Below, piece by piece: positions 27,349 to 35,905 of a DNA stretch of 64,000 nucleotides; the stretch's first letter is position 1; every line of letters starts with the position of its first letter. Source of the DNA: JACCZX01 sp963786295 (GTDB lineage: Bacteria > Pseudomonadota > Gammaproteobacteria > Burkholderiales > Burkholderiaceae_F). The stretch covers positions 186,001 through 250,000 of the forward strand of contig CAWAYV010000003.1 in NCBI GenBank assembly GCA_963786295.1, written 5' to 3'. The translations under genes were made by a program, and so were the position numbers. The notes beneath the pieces were generated by a model. The model saw only the letters and a list, made by a program, of their open reading frames with translations, was not told the origin of the DNA and searched no databases.

Positions 27349-28909
27349 GGGCCTGCACTTCTCCAGCGGTTGGCAGCGTGAAACGGAAGGTGGCGCCCCC
27401 TGCGTCATTTCGCGCTACTGATATCTCGCCTCCATGCGCCTCCACGATGCGCTTGGAGATCGAAAGACCGATTCCCATGCCGTTTGCCTTGCTGGTGACG
27501 AAAGGCTGGAACAGCCTGTCAGTGATCTCGTCCGGGATGCCCGGACCGGTGTCGGAGACTTCGATCATCACACTCTCTCTATCGTCGTCACGCGACGCGC
27601 GCACAATTAACTCGCGCCGCTCGCTGCCGCGCATAGCCTCCAGGGCATTGCGCATCAGGTTCATCAACACCTGTTGTATCTGCACGCGGTCAACCAGCAC
27701 CACGCCGGCGTCGGCTGAAAGCTCGAACACAGACCTCACGCCCATCTCGCGCGAGCCGACAAGCGCCAGCCCGCCGGCTTCCTCGATCAGGTCGCGAACG
27801 TCCTCCGGCGTCCTATCGGTGACACCGTGGGTAACGAATTCGCGTAGGTGACGGATGATGCCGCCGGCCCGAAGCGACTGCCTCACGGTCTCCTCCAGGG
27901 CCTCTCGGATACGCCCGGCTGCCAATTCGTCCAGTTCGCTCAGGAAACGCACGCAGCCCTGCGAGTAGTTGGCAATAGCAGAAAGCGGCTGGTTCAGTTC
28001 GTGGGCCAGAGTCGAGGCCATTTCGCCAAGCTCGTTCAGACGGGCGAGCCGCGCCAGTTCCCCTTGGACTTCCTGCAGCCGCGCGTCGGACTGCTCGCGC
28101 TCCGTCAGGTCCCGGATAAAACCGGTGAAGAAGATACCTTTCGCGGACTTAACTTCGCCGACAGTGAGCTTCATAGGAAAGGTAGACCCATCCTTCCTTC
28201 GTCCGACGACGACACGATCCACCCCAATGATGCGCTTCTCACGGGTCGTGAGATAGCGACGAAGGTAACCGTCATGCTCCCGATGATAGGGCTCGGGCAT
28301 CAACATGTGGACGTTGCTGCCGATCGCCTGCTCTTCGGAATATCCGAATTGGCGCACGGCAGCGGCGCTGAAGGAGGAGATGATTCCGTGCCTGTCGATC
28401 ACGACCATGGCGTCAGGAACGGTGTCGAGGATCGAGCGGAGATGTACCTCGCGTGCCCGGAGCTCGCCCTCGGTCCTGTCCATCGCGCGACGGGCATGAT
28501 GAAGCATCTCTCCCATCCAGGCGATAGTCAGTCCAACGAGCAGGAAGATTATAGTTTGCAGCCAGGTGGCCTGGCCAAGGCCGATCGTGAAAAGTGCGCC
28601 CGCGATGGAAAGCACCACCGCCATCACACCTGGACCGATGCCGCCGGCGATCGACGCCGCCAGGATCGCTGGGGCGAATAGAATGAACGCCGCCTGGTTG
28701 AAGAGTACCGGTTGCAGAGCCAGCCGTACCGCAAAGACAATTGCGACCAACGCGGTCGCAAGAAAATATCCCGCTGCCCCCTCGAAACGGCGCGAGAAAA
28801 TCATCTGAAGTATATTTCCAGTCAAACCAGGTATGTCTCTCGCGGGCATTAGCACCACCAAAACGAAAAACCATACAGCGATAATACTTATTGGAAGCGG
28901 ACAACGCAA
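27338..28909 (-). CDS. fixL: FixL-type oxygen sensor histidine kinase
   Basis: A membrane-bound haem sensor that controls micro-oxic genes through FixJ. 523 residues. Four membrane segments occupy about residues 1-135. The PAS domain (about 150-270) has the haem ligand H212 in REHDGYLRRY, and R218 and R232 in the positions of the FixL haem-propionate and ligand-sensing arginines, so haem binding is likely. The kinase part has the phospho-accepting H303 in LAHELNQPLSA, the N box (LMNLMRNALEAM), and G boxes (DTGPGIPDE, GMGIGLSISK). The frame is intact, which is notable beside the broken fixK. Confidence 0.93.
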   Translation of the reverse strand: MRCPLPISIIAVWFFVLVVLMPARDIPGLTGNILQMIFSRRFEGAAGYFLATALVAIVFAVRLALQPVLFNQAAFILFAPAILAASIAGGIGPGVMAVVLSIAGALFTIGLGQATWLQTIIFLLVGLTIAWMGEMLHHARRAMDRTEGELRAREVHLRSILDTVPDAMVVIDRHGIISSFSAAAVRQFGYSEEQAIGSNVHMLMPEPYHREHDGYLRRYLTTREKRIIGVDRVVVGRRKDGSTFPMKLTVGEVKSAKGIFFTGFIRDLTEREQSDARLQEVQGELARLARLNELGEMASTLAHELNQPLSAIANYSQGCVRFLSELDELAAGRIREALEETVRQSLRAGGIIRHLREFVTHGVTDRTPEDVRDLIEEAGGLALVGSREMGVRSVFELSADAGVVLVDRVQIQQVLMNLMRNALEAMRGSERRELIVRASRDDDRESVMIEVSDTGPGIPDEITDRLFQPFVTSKANGMGIGLSISKRIVEAHGGEISVARNDAGGATFRFTLPTAGEVQAHAD

Positions 28910-29183
28910 TTTAACCGAATCGCAAGCAGAAACTCCCCTGGCGGGGCCTCCGCAACGCCAAGTTTATTCTTATGCAATATCGAAAATACGCCCGCCGCCT
29001 CCTGAAGGCAAGTTGCGGAATTCAACCTGCGCCAAGTTATGCAAAGCGCCATATTCAAGCGTGAAGACGTCCGAAGGAGGAGGCGCCCCTAAGATCGGAC
29101 GCGCCAAACCTGTAGAACTGAGAAACCCCAGCGACGGCGCGACGGGATCAATCCCATCCTTTTCAATCCCGCCGACATGGTCG

Positions 29184-29777
29184 TCAATGATGGCGCAGGC
29201 CGAGAGCTCGAAGCACCGCCTCAACGGCCTGCCGTGTCAATTCGGGTCGGGCGCCTCGCTTGAGAATGCCTCGCGCCACCTGCAGCCATATGCCCATCAC
29301 GATGTCGGCTGCCAGCTCCACGTCCCGCATGCTCACGCGGTCCTCGACGATCGCTTCCGCTATATCCGCCTTGAAATTCTCACGGACCCCCTGCCCGAAC
29401 TCGGCGGGGGATTGCGAGCTCTGAACCACGAGGCGCGCCCAGTCGGCGTCAGAACTCGCTCTTTCCAGGAATTTCGTGATCGCGAACGACAGTCGTTCAA
29501 TTGGGTCCCGAATTTCGAGCCTGACGGGCGTCAGTAACTCGTCAAAGCTTTCACCGAGCTTGGCACCGACCGCGGCGGCCAACTCATCGATACTCTGGAA
29601 GTGATAGTAGAACGTCCCCTTTCCGACGCCTGCGGTCTCGACGACGGCATCCACCGTGAGCGCCCCGGGCGGGCGCTCCGCAAGGAGCGCCGCTCCGGCT
29701 TCCACGATCTGCGCTCGCGTCCTCGCCCGCTTCTCACGCCCGATCTCTGCTCTTCGTGCCAAATCAATTCTCGCCAC
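29184..29777 (-). CDS. TetR/AcrR-family transcription regulator
   Basis: 197 residues. The N-terminal DNA-binding domain is clear: RTRAQIVEAGAALLAER, TVDAVVETAGVGKGTFYYHFQS. The C-terminal ligand domain is helical and not diagnostic. No target gene is adjacent on the other side, only a decayed recombinase, so what it controls is unknown. Intact frame. Confidence 0.9.
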   Translation of the reverse strand: MARIDLARRAEIGREKRARTRAQIVEAGAALLAERPPGALTVDAVVETAGVGKGTFYYHFQSIDELAAAVGAKLGESFDELLTPVRLEIRDPIERLSFAITKFLERASSDADWARLVVQSSQSPAEFGQGVRENFKADIAEAIVEDRVSMRDVELAADIVMGIWLQVARGILKRGARPELTRQAVEAVLRALGLRHH

Positions 29778-29824
29778 TCGTTGCGCCTTTTTTGCATTGC
29801 ACCATTAAGTGAACCTGCCGGTGT

Positions 29825-30182
29825 TTGCAGATAGGGCCGACCAAATCATCGCCCTCTGCCGTGAAAACGAGCCGACGGGCGTGATGGCGTTGGTCGAGCG
29901 AATATTCCACCCCGCTTCAAGCGCCCGACCTCCCTCGTCTCCAGCTTTTCGACGATGGCTAGGAGGTGTGTCGTTGAGCGCGCCAGCCGATCGAGTTTAG
30001 ACAATATCAAGGTGTCGCCCTCACCGAAGGAACTAAAGCGCCGATTCACGCAGGTCTCGTGTTGTCTACAGATGAGACCTTACAAAACAGCTTCTCTGCA
30101 TCGGCCTGGAGGCCGCGTTTCTGCGCCTCCAGGCCCAAGCGTCTTCTTCTACGGTCGAAGTCCGAGCGTATCCAACACACAT
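29825..30182 (-). pseudogene. Decayed serine recombinase (resolvase/invertase family)
   Basis: Reading across frames gives a resolvase N-terminal domain. The start at 30,182 encodes MCVGYARTST, with the catalytic serine at residue 9. Another frame then gives GLEAQKRGLQAD and a third gives FGEGDTLILSKLDRLARSTTHLLAIVEKLE, the conserved core. The C-terminal part is reduced to traces. At least three frame breaks make it non-functional unless they are read errors. An A/T-rich stretch upstream (30,180-30,210) would be the right place for a res site. It marks an old mobile element between the TetR and ppk2 genes. Confidence 0.7.
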
Positions 30183-30262
30183 ATTACTAATATACTATAA
30201 GACAACTGTCATACGAGACATCTTAGCGGCCCTGCCGCTGTGTATCTCTGAAGCAAGCCCAT

Positions 30263-31102
30263 TCAGAACACACTTGGCACAGTGTTTCGGGCTGTGGTGT
30301 CCGCGATGTAGTCGTCAGGACGCTTCTGCCTTTTGCCGAGCTTCGGCTCGTCGAATTTCACCCGCTCGTAGGGGATCGACTTCAGAAGGTGGGTAATGCA
30401 GTTGATGCGCGCCGACTTCTTGTCGTTGGAGTCCACGATCCACCAGGGCGCGTGTGGCGAGTCGGTCGCGCGGATCATCTCGTCGTAGGCCTTGGTGTAG
30501 TCCCACCAGCGACGATAGCTCTGGAGGTCCATCGGGCTCAGCTTCCACTGGCGGACGGGGTCGTCGATCCGCTGGCGGAAACGCCGCTCCTGCTCCTTCT
30601 CGCTGACGTCGAGGAAGTATTTCAGGAGAATGACGCCGCTCTCGATGATCAGCCCCTCAAGATGCGGAACCACCTGCAGGAAGCGCTTGACTTGGTCCTC
30701 AGAGGTGAAGCCCATCACCCGCTCCACACCGGTGCGATTGTACCAGGAGCGGTCGAAGATCACGACCTCGCCCGCCGCCGGGAGCTGCGCCATGTAGCGC
30801 TGGAAGTACATCTGGCTCTTCTCGCGGTCGCTCGGTGCCGGCAGCGCCACCACGCGGAACACCCGCGGGCTGACCCGCTCGACGAGCCGCTTGATGACGC
30901 CGCCCTTGCCGGCGGCGTCGCGGCCTTCGAAGATGATGACGATCCGCGCGCCCGAGGCCTGTACCCAGGATTGCAGGTATGCGATCTCGACCTGCAGGCG
31001 GGCGATCTCCTTTTCGTAGGCCTTGTTGCGCGCTTTCTTCGCCTCGGCGGAGTCGGCCGCCACGTCGTCCAGGTGCTTGTCGTTCTTGTGCTTCTTGGCC
31101 AA
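30263..31102 (-). CDS. ppk2: Polyphosphate kinase 2
   Basis: Transfers phosphate between polyphosphate and nucleotides, usually making NTP or NDP from polyphosphate. 279 residues. Walker A is GRDAAGKGG (residues 60-68), the lid follows, and Walker B is in VIFDRSWYNR (D117). KYFLDVSEKEQERRF and DPVRQWKLSPMDLQSYRRW are class landmarks. It lies 27 bases downstream of the SulP transporter on the same strand and probably shares its promoter. Confidence 0.95.
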   Translation of the reverse strand: MAKKHKNDKHLDDVAADSAEAKKARNKAYEKEIARLQVEIAYLQSWVQASGARIVIIFEGRDAAGKGGVIKRLVERVSPRVFRVVALPAPSDREKSQMYFQRYMAQLPAAGEVVIFDRSWYNRTGVERVMGFTSEDQVKRFLQVVPHLEGLIIESGVILLKYFLDVSEKEQERRFRQRIDDPVRQWKLSPMDLQSYRRWWDYTKAYDEMIRATDSPHAPWWIVDSNDKKSARINCITHLLKSIPYERVKFDEPKLGKRQKRPDDYIADTTARNTVPSVF

Positions 31103-31129
31103 AGTCTCCTCCCTATCTCGACGATGGCT

Positions 31130-32830
31130 CTATGACGGTTCTCTGCGACGCGCCCTGAAGGCGTGCAGCGCATCGTCGAGGTCGTCGAAGACCATCGTGG
31201 TGCCGATCCGGTCGATCACGCCGGCGCGTTCGAGCAGCCGGAGCGCTTCGCTGTGGACCTCGGCGAGGCCGAGGGTGATGCCACGCGCGGCGAACTCGTC
31301 GGCGATCCCCGCGAGCATCGCGGCGGCAGTGCTGTCGACCTGGGCGATCGCGCTCGCGTCCAGCACGAACCACTCGGTGCCGGGCGGGAGTTCGGACGCG
31401 ATGGTGCGCAGCCGCGCCTTGACGTAGTCGGTGTCGAAGAACAGCAGGTTGCCCTGAACGATGCAGACTGCGAGGCCGGGCTCGGGTCGGGCCTCTGGCG
31501 AGCGATGCAGCTTGTAGAAGCCGTCGCGGCCCGGAATGCGGCCGAGCAGCGCGTCGCGGGGATGCGCCGCCTTGTAGAGGAGGTAGACGAGGGTTGCCCC
31601 GACCGCGATGACGATCCCCTGCAGCACGCCTAGGCTGAGCGGTCCCATCAGCGCGATGATCGCGAACAGGAACTCGATGCGGCTGATGCGCCTGATCTCG
31701 CCCAGCGCCTCGACGTCGATCAGGCTGAGCGCCGCCGCCACCAGGATGGCGCCGAGCGCCGGGATCGGAAGGATCCGCAGAGCTGGCCCGAGAAAGAGAA
31801 GCGTCGCGACGAGGGCTGCGGCGGCGACGATCGAGGCGACCTGGGTGCGGCCGCCCACGGTCATATTCACCGCGGTGCGCGAGTCGGACGCCGTGACCGG
31901 GAAGGCGCCGAAGAACCCGGCCGCGACGTTGGCCGCGCCGAAGCCGGTCAGCTCGCGGTTCGGGTCGACCTCGTAGCCGCCGCGAGCCGCGAAGCTGCGG
32001 GCCGTCACGATGCCCGAGCCGAAGCTGACGAGGAGGATCGAGGCGGCGCCGAGCAGGATGGTGTCGACGGGCACGCCGGAATAGGCCGGCAGGGCGAACT
32101 GCGGCAGGCCGCTCGGAACGTCGCCGACCACGGCGATCCCGCGCGCCTCGAAGTCGAAGAGCGCCGACAGCGCGACCGCGAGCACCACGACGATCACTGG
32201 CCCGGGGACCGGCAGCTTGCGGATCCGGACTGCCTGGAGGACGAGGAACATCGCCGCACCGAGCGCGAGCGAGGGCCAGTGGATCAGATCGGCCTTGTCG
32301 ACGATCTCGAGTAGCGGCCCGATCAGCCCCTCCGCTTCGATCTTCACGCCGGTGAGCCGGCCGATCTGGCCAATCATGATAGAGAGCGAGATGCCGGCGA
32401 GGAAGCCGGTCAGGATCGGCCGAGACAGGAGGGTCGCGAGTACCCCCAGCCGCAGCGCGCGGGCGATGAGGCAGAACACCCCGACGACGAGCGCCAGCAG
32501 CGCGGCCACCGCGACGCGGTCGGCCGTCACCCCTGGCGTCGCGTAGATCGTCGCGAGCACCGCCGCCAGCACCGTCATCGTCGCCGCGTCCGGTCCGACG
32601 ATCAGCTGCCGCGACGGGCCGAAGACCGCATAGGCCACGAGCGGCGCGATGCTGGCGTAGAAGCCCGTCTCCGGCGGCAGGCCGGCGATCGCTGGATAGG
32701 CGATGGCGCTCGGCAACCCCACCGCGGCGATCGCCAGCCCTGCGGAGATGTCGCTCTGGAGCCAGTCGGGCCGGTAGCCTTGCAAGCTCGCGAGAACCGG
32801 GAAGCGCCGTTCGTCGTCGGCCGCCATCAT
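31130..32830 (-). CDS. SulP-family anion transporter with STAS domain
   Basis: An inner-membrane SulP permease, 566 residues. The membrane part has GLPSAIAYPAIAGLPPETGFY-type sequence near residue 40 and about 11-12 segments up to about residue 410. The C-terminal STAS domain (about 440-566) includes EWFVLDASAIAQVDSTAAAM. Substrate may be sulfate, bicarbonate or another anion. First gene of a likely operon with ppk2; a FixK-type box lies 280 bases upstream. Confidence 0.92.
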   Translation of the reverse strand: MMAADDERRFPVLASLQGYRPDWLQSDISAGLAIAAVGLPSAIAYPAIAGLPPETGFYASIAPLVAYAVFGPSRQLIVGPDAATMTVLAAVLATIYATPGVTADRVAVAALLALVVGVFCLIARALRLGVLATLLSRPILTGFLAGISLSIMIGQIGRLTGVKIEAEGLIGPLLEIVDKADLIHWPSLALGAAMFLVLQAVRIRKLPVPGPVIVVVLAVALSALFDFEARGIAVVGDVPSGLPQFALPAYSGVPVDTILLGAASILLVSFGSGIVTARSFAARGGYEVDPNRELTGFGAANVAAGFFGAFPVTASDSRTAVNMTVGGRTQVASIVAAAALVATLLFLGPALRILPIPALGAILVAAALSLIDVEALGEIRRISRIEFLFAIIALMGPLSLGVLQGIVIAVGATLVYLLYKAAHPRDALLGRIPGRDGFYKLHRSPEARPEPGLAVCIVQGNLLFFDTDYVKARLRTIASELPPGTEWFVLDASAIAQVDSTAAAMLAGIADEFAARGITLGLAEVHSEALRLLERAGVIDRIGTTMVFDDLDDALHAFRARRREPS

Positions 32831-33214
32831 CTCTGGACCAATGGCCAGTGCGCGGCCAGGACCAGCGTCTGGATCGGCAGCAGCAACGTCTGGATCCGAA
32901 GAATCATCGCTTGTGCGAGCCCAGTTGCGTCGACGGCGTGGAGCGCGAACCGGCGGACGGCACAGATGTCGGGGTTCTCCCGTGCAGATCGGAGGCCCCC
33001 TCTGCGTGGAACGTAATGGCCCGCAATATTGCCGGAAACAGGGGAGTGGAACTCATGTGACGCACCATCGAATGACGGGTAATTCTAGTCGCCCAAGTGC
33101 ACTTCGGCCTTGATCTGCGTCAAAGCGATGGGGCCCACGGCGCCGCCGCCACGGCATAGTGCATCGGGACGTAGCTGCTCTCTCGGGATTTTTTCGCCGG
33201 TCAGCTACCGGAGC
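32831..33214. other. Intergenic region upstream of the SulP-ppk2 operon
   Basis: No coding sequence is supported in these 384 bases. The one clear element is the FixK-type box listed separately. Confidence 0.6.
33110..33123 (-). promoter_or_regulatory. FixK/FNR-type binding site
   Basis: TTGATCTGCGTCAA matches the FixK2/FNR pattern TTGAT-N4-RTCAA with full half sites. It lies upstream of the SulP-ppk2 operon and suggests that the operon is induced at low oxygen. The distance to the SulP start is about 280 bases, so the promoter would have a long leader. Confidence 0.6.
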
Positions 33215-33481
33215 TCAGCGGCCCTCTGCGGCCCTCGTCCAGTCGATCCGCACCTTGCCTTTGAGCTCCACCGGCGGATCGAACGAGCCGTCCGGGTAGA
33301 GCGGGGCGTAGCGCTTGCCCTTGTGCAGCAGGATCACGGTCGCGGTCGCCCGCTTCTCGGCCTGATAGGCTTTCCAGCCCTGCTCGCTCAGCCACAGGTA
33401 TCTCTCCACCTGCCGAATGCGGCGAGGCTTCGGCCACCATGGCAGGGCCGAGCGCCCTGTCTTCTTCGGATTTGCGACCAT
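33215..33481 (-). CDS. Small hypothetical protein
   Basis: 88 residues, basic and rich in aromatic residues (starts MVANPKKTGRSALPWWPKP, contains RYLWLSEQGWKAYQAEKR and YAPLYPDGSFDPPVELKG). No membrane segment or known domain. The ATG overlaps the stop of the gene upstream as TGATG, so the two are likely translated together. Codon use is like its neighbours. Confidence 0.65.
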   Translation of the reverse strand: MVANPKKTGRSALPWWPKPRRIRQVERYLWLSEQGWKAYQAEKRATATVILLHKGKRYAPLYPDGSFDPPVELKGKVRIDWTRAAEGR

Positions 33482-33642
33482 CACAAGCCTCGAATCGCGT
33501 CGTTCACCTGCCGCAGGTCGCGGGCAAGCTGGCTGAACTCGGTCGGGCCAAGATGGTCGAGCGTGCCGCCGGCCTCGTCGCGCATCATTTCCTCGATCTC
33601 TTCGAGCTGGACGGGATCGTCCACCCACGGTCGCCTGGGCAA
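33481..33642 (-). CDS. Small acidic hypothetical protein, coupled to the next gene
   Basis: 53 residues if TTG at 33,642 is the start (MPRRPWVDDPVQLEEIEEM at the N-terminus, then FSQLARDLRQVNDAIRGL). The sequence is acidic and helical. Evidence for coding is the amphipathic pattern and the TGATG overlap with the following gene. The start is uncertain because no ATG is in a good place. Confidence 0.45.
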   Translation of the reverse strand: MPRRPWVDDPVQLEEIEEMMRDEAGGTLDHLGPTEFSQLARDLRQVNDAIRGL

Positions 33643-33846
33643 TCATCTGCTGGCAAATCATGGTTCAAGCCCCCTTTTGGTCTTCATTGATCGCAAATTT
33701 GCAATTGATTGCAGCGGAGCCGCTTTGCCCCGATGCGGGCGAGCTACTCTTCGTCGTCCTCGACAATCTCTACGTCAGGCGGCGCATGGTCCACGATGGC
33801 CTTGGCAATCCCGCAGGGGAGCGAACGGGCGTTTCTCGCGGTCAGG

Positions 33847-34425
33847 TCAGATCACAGGGTACGTCTGAGGGTATGGATGCACGCTGGGAAACTGGAAGTA
33901 CACTGCCGCCTCTGGATCGGGCTGGATCGGGCCTCGCCGCTGGACGTGCGTACGCTGCGCGCTGGAAGGGTTAGGCGGACTGTTCGGGCTGCTATGGCCG
34001 CTGCCCGCGGCAGAAGCGAGCGACGTGCCGACGCCAGTAAGCACCACACCGATCGCACCAACGGTGCCGTCAGCAGTTGCGCCATCAGCGAGATTGTCGC
34101 CAAGCTCAACGCCATCCGCGCGTGGTTCCCGCGTTCCCGGCATTGACACAACTCGACCGGCGGCGTCCTTGACGGTGACAAGCGCGGTTTCGAAGCCGGC
34201 CTTCTGGTGGCAGTCGGTGGTGCCGAGAACGGCCGGCGTGACGTTGCCGATGGCGTTGATGGTGCCGTTGGCAGTGCCGCCGGCGGAATTGGCGAGCGCG
34301 GTAACGGGGGCGGTGTCGAGCTTCGCCGCTGCCTGGTATTGGGCGACGCCACGGATGGCTGGACCAAGCTCACCTCTGAACACTTTGCTCGTACCAGAAA
34401 ACGTCTTCTTCTTGATCTTGATCAT
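33847..34425 (-). CDS. Hypothetical repeat-containing protein
   Basis: 192 residues starting MIKIKKKTFSGTSKVFRG. Two related stretches, ALANSAGGTANGTINAIG and NLADGATADGTVGAIG, form an internal repeat; similar glycine/threonine repeats occur in phage structural proteins. The C-terminal 50 residues are rich in proline and serine and may be out of frame: another frame just downstream (33,750-33,840) ends with KAIVDHAPPDVEIVEDDEE, which looks like a true C-terminus. No function is assigned. Confidence 0.5.
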   Translation of the reverse strand: MIKIKKKTFSGTSKVFRGELGPAIRGVAQYQAAAKLDTAPVTALANSAGGTANGTINAIGNVTPAVLGTTDCHQKAGFETALVTVKDAAGRVVSMPGTREPRADGVELGDNLADGATADGTVGAIGVVLTGVGTSLASAAGSGHSSPNSPPNPSSAQRTHVQRRGPIQPDPEAAVYFQFPSVHPYPQTYPVI

Positions 34426-34590
34426 TGGGCACCTGAACCTAAAAACACCGCCTTTGCCGTACTCGACGGCCTCGGGCGCCTTGACGGCAGGGCCAGGTCA
34501 ACGCCTGGCCCGCCGGCCGGCACGCCTACGGGCTAGCATCCTTTTGGCCATGTTGCTGCTTGGCGCTGGGCCGCGAGGGCGTGGGTCTCG

Positions 34591-34806
34591 CTACGCTTTG
34601 TCTTCATACTTGAAAGATACGCTGACCTTGGCGCGGTAGGCCTCGACCTTCCCGTCCTTGATCTGGAGATCGAGTTTCACTACTTCGGCGATGCGCAGGT
34701 CACGCAAGCTACTCGACGCGCGTTCCACGGCGGCACGTGCGGCGTCGTCCCAGGATTTGGTGCTCGTGCCGACCAGTTCGATAATCTTGTAGACGCTGTT
34801 GGACAT
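34591..34806 (-). CDS. Dodecin family flavin-binding protein
   Basis: A 71-residue dodecin, which assembles into a hollow dodecamer that stores or buffers flavins. VYKIIELVGTSTKSWDDA opens the beta strand and helix, and KLDLQIKDGKVEAYRAKVSVSFKYE gives the other strands. gagg lies just before the ATG. It is monocistronic, with 165 bases to the next gene downstream. Confidence 0.93.
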   Translation of the reverse strand: MSNSVYKIIELVGTSTKSWDDAARAAVERASSSLRDLRIAEVVKLDLQIKDGKVEAYRAKVSVSFKYEDKA

Positions 34807-35076
34807 CGATTCCTCCCGATTGGTCCGTTTGACACAACGGACTTGCCGCAGCTCGTTATAGCTGGTCTTTGAATGCGCGGTTAGCGCAGCGTCACGGTCC
34901 GAGCCTCTTTTCCAGAACCGCCATTTTGACGACCGAGGGCGATGTCGCCGCGCAATGGCGAAGCACTGCTCAATTGCGCCGACGCTGATCTATTCGACTG
35001 AATCTTAGGAAAACTTGCGTGCTTCGGATGTCCAGATCTTCACACCGTGATGGCTTCCTTTTGCGTGCCACGTTAC

Positions 35077-35472
35077 TCAGTGTTGCATTTGCAGGTTCAT
35101 CAGTTCCTCTGGCGGCATCATCCCGTCATTAAGATCGGTCATGATGACCAACGATCCCGCCATCACCAGCAGGACGATGAGCACGCCAAACGCGAGCGCC
35201 AGCACGTTGTTGGTATTGTCCGGCCCGGTCGTGATGTGCAGGAAGAACACCAGGTGAACACCCATCTGGGCGATCGCGAGGACGGCTAGACCGAGGGGAA
35301 TTCCGGATGCCCAGAGCAGTGATGTGTTAGCCACCCAGAACGATGTGGCCGTGAGGATCACCGCCAGAAGCAGCCCGATCGTGTAGACGAGCACGCCGGA
35401 GGAGATTGGCTGTTCCTGGTCGGTCACTATCGACCGGTCGCCGGGGGCGCGATGGTAACTTGTTGCGGTCAT
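35077..35472 (-). CDS. cyoD: Cytochrome bo3 quinol oxidase subunit IV, second tandem copy
   Basis: 131 residues with three membrane segments (SSGVLVYTIGLLLAVILTA, GIPLGLAVLAIAQMGVHLV, ALAFGVLIVLLVMAGSLVIM). It is nearly identical to the copy just upstream; the visible differences are at the N-terminus, in A/T positions of helix 1, and at the end (PEELMNLQMQH here, PQELMDLHMQH there). Remains of the cyoC end in front of it show that it arose by tandem duplication. It is the last gene of the operon and may be redundant. Confidence 0.9.
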   Translation of the reverse strand: MTATSYHRAPGDRSIVTDQEQPISSGVLVYTIGLLLAVILTATSFWVANTSLLWASGIPLGLAVLAIAQMGVHLVFFLHITTGPDNTNNVLALAFGVLIVLLVMAGSLVIMTDLNDGMMPPEELMNLQMQH

Positions 35473-35509
35473 GGGGCGACTCCCATCAGATAGACGACCG
35501 CCACGCTGC

Positions 35510-35905
35510 TCAGTGTTGCATATGCAGATCCATCAGCTCCTGCGGCGGCATCATCCCGTCATTGAGATCGGCCATGATCACCAGGGAACCCGCCATCACC
35601 AGCAGGACGATGAGCACGCCAAACGCGAGCGCCAGCACGTTGTTGGTGTTGTCCGGCCCGGTCGTGATGTGCAGGAAGAACACCAGATGAACGCCCATCT
35701 GGGCGATCGCGAGGACGGCCAGGCCGAGGGGAATTCCGGATGCCCAGAGCAGTGATGTGTTGGCCACCCAGAACGATATGGCCGTGAGGATCACCGCGAG
35801 AAGCAGCCCGATCGTGTAGACGAGCACGCCGGAGGAGATTGTCTCTTGCTTGTCGGTCGCAATCGACAGGTCGCCGGGGGCGCGATGGTAGCTTGTTGTT
35901 GTCAT
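35510..35905 (-). CDS. cyoD: Cytochrome bo3 quinol oxidase subunit IV, operon-proximal copy
   Basis: 131 residues, three membrane segments, same layout as CyoD proteins. The ATG at 35,905 overlaps the cyoC stop (ATGA), as expected for the original gene. The long open frame up to 36,298 is the antisense-like run through cyoC and is not part of it. Needed for assembly of the CuB centre of the oxidase in known systems. Confidence 0.92.
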   Translation of the reverse strand: MTTTSYHRAPGDLSIATDKQETISSGVLVYTIGLLLAVILTAISFWVANTSLLWASGIPLGLAVLAIAQMGVHLVFFLHITTGPDNTNNVLALAFGVLIVLLVMAGSLVIMADLNDGMMPPQELMDLHMQH

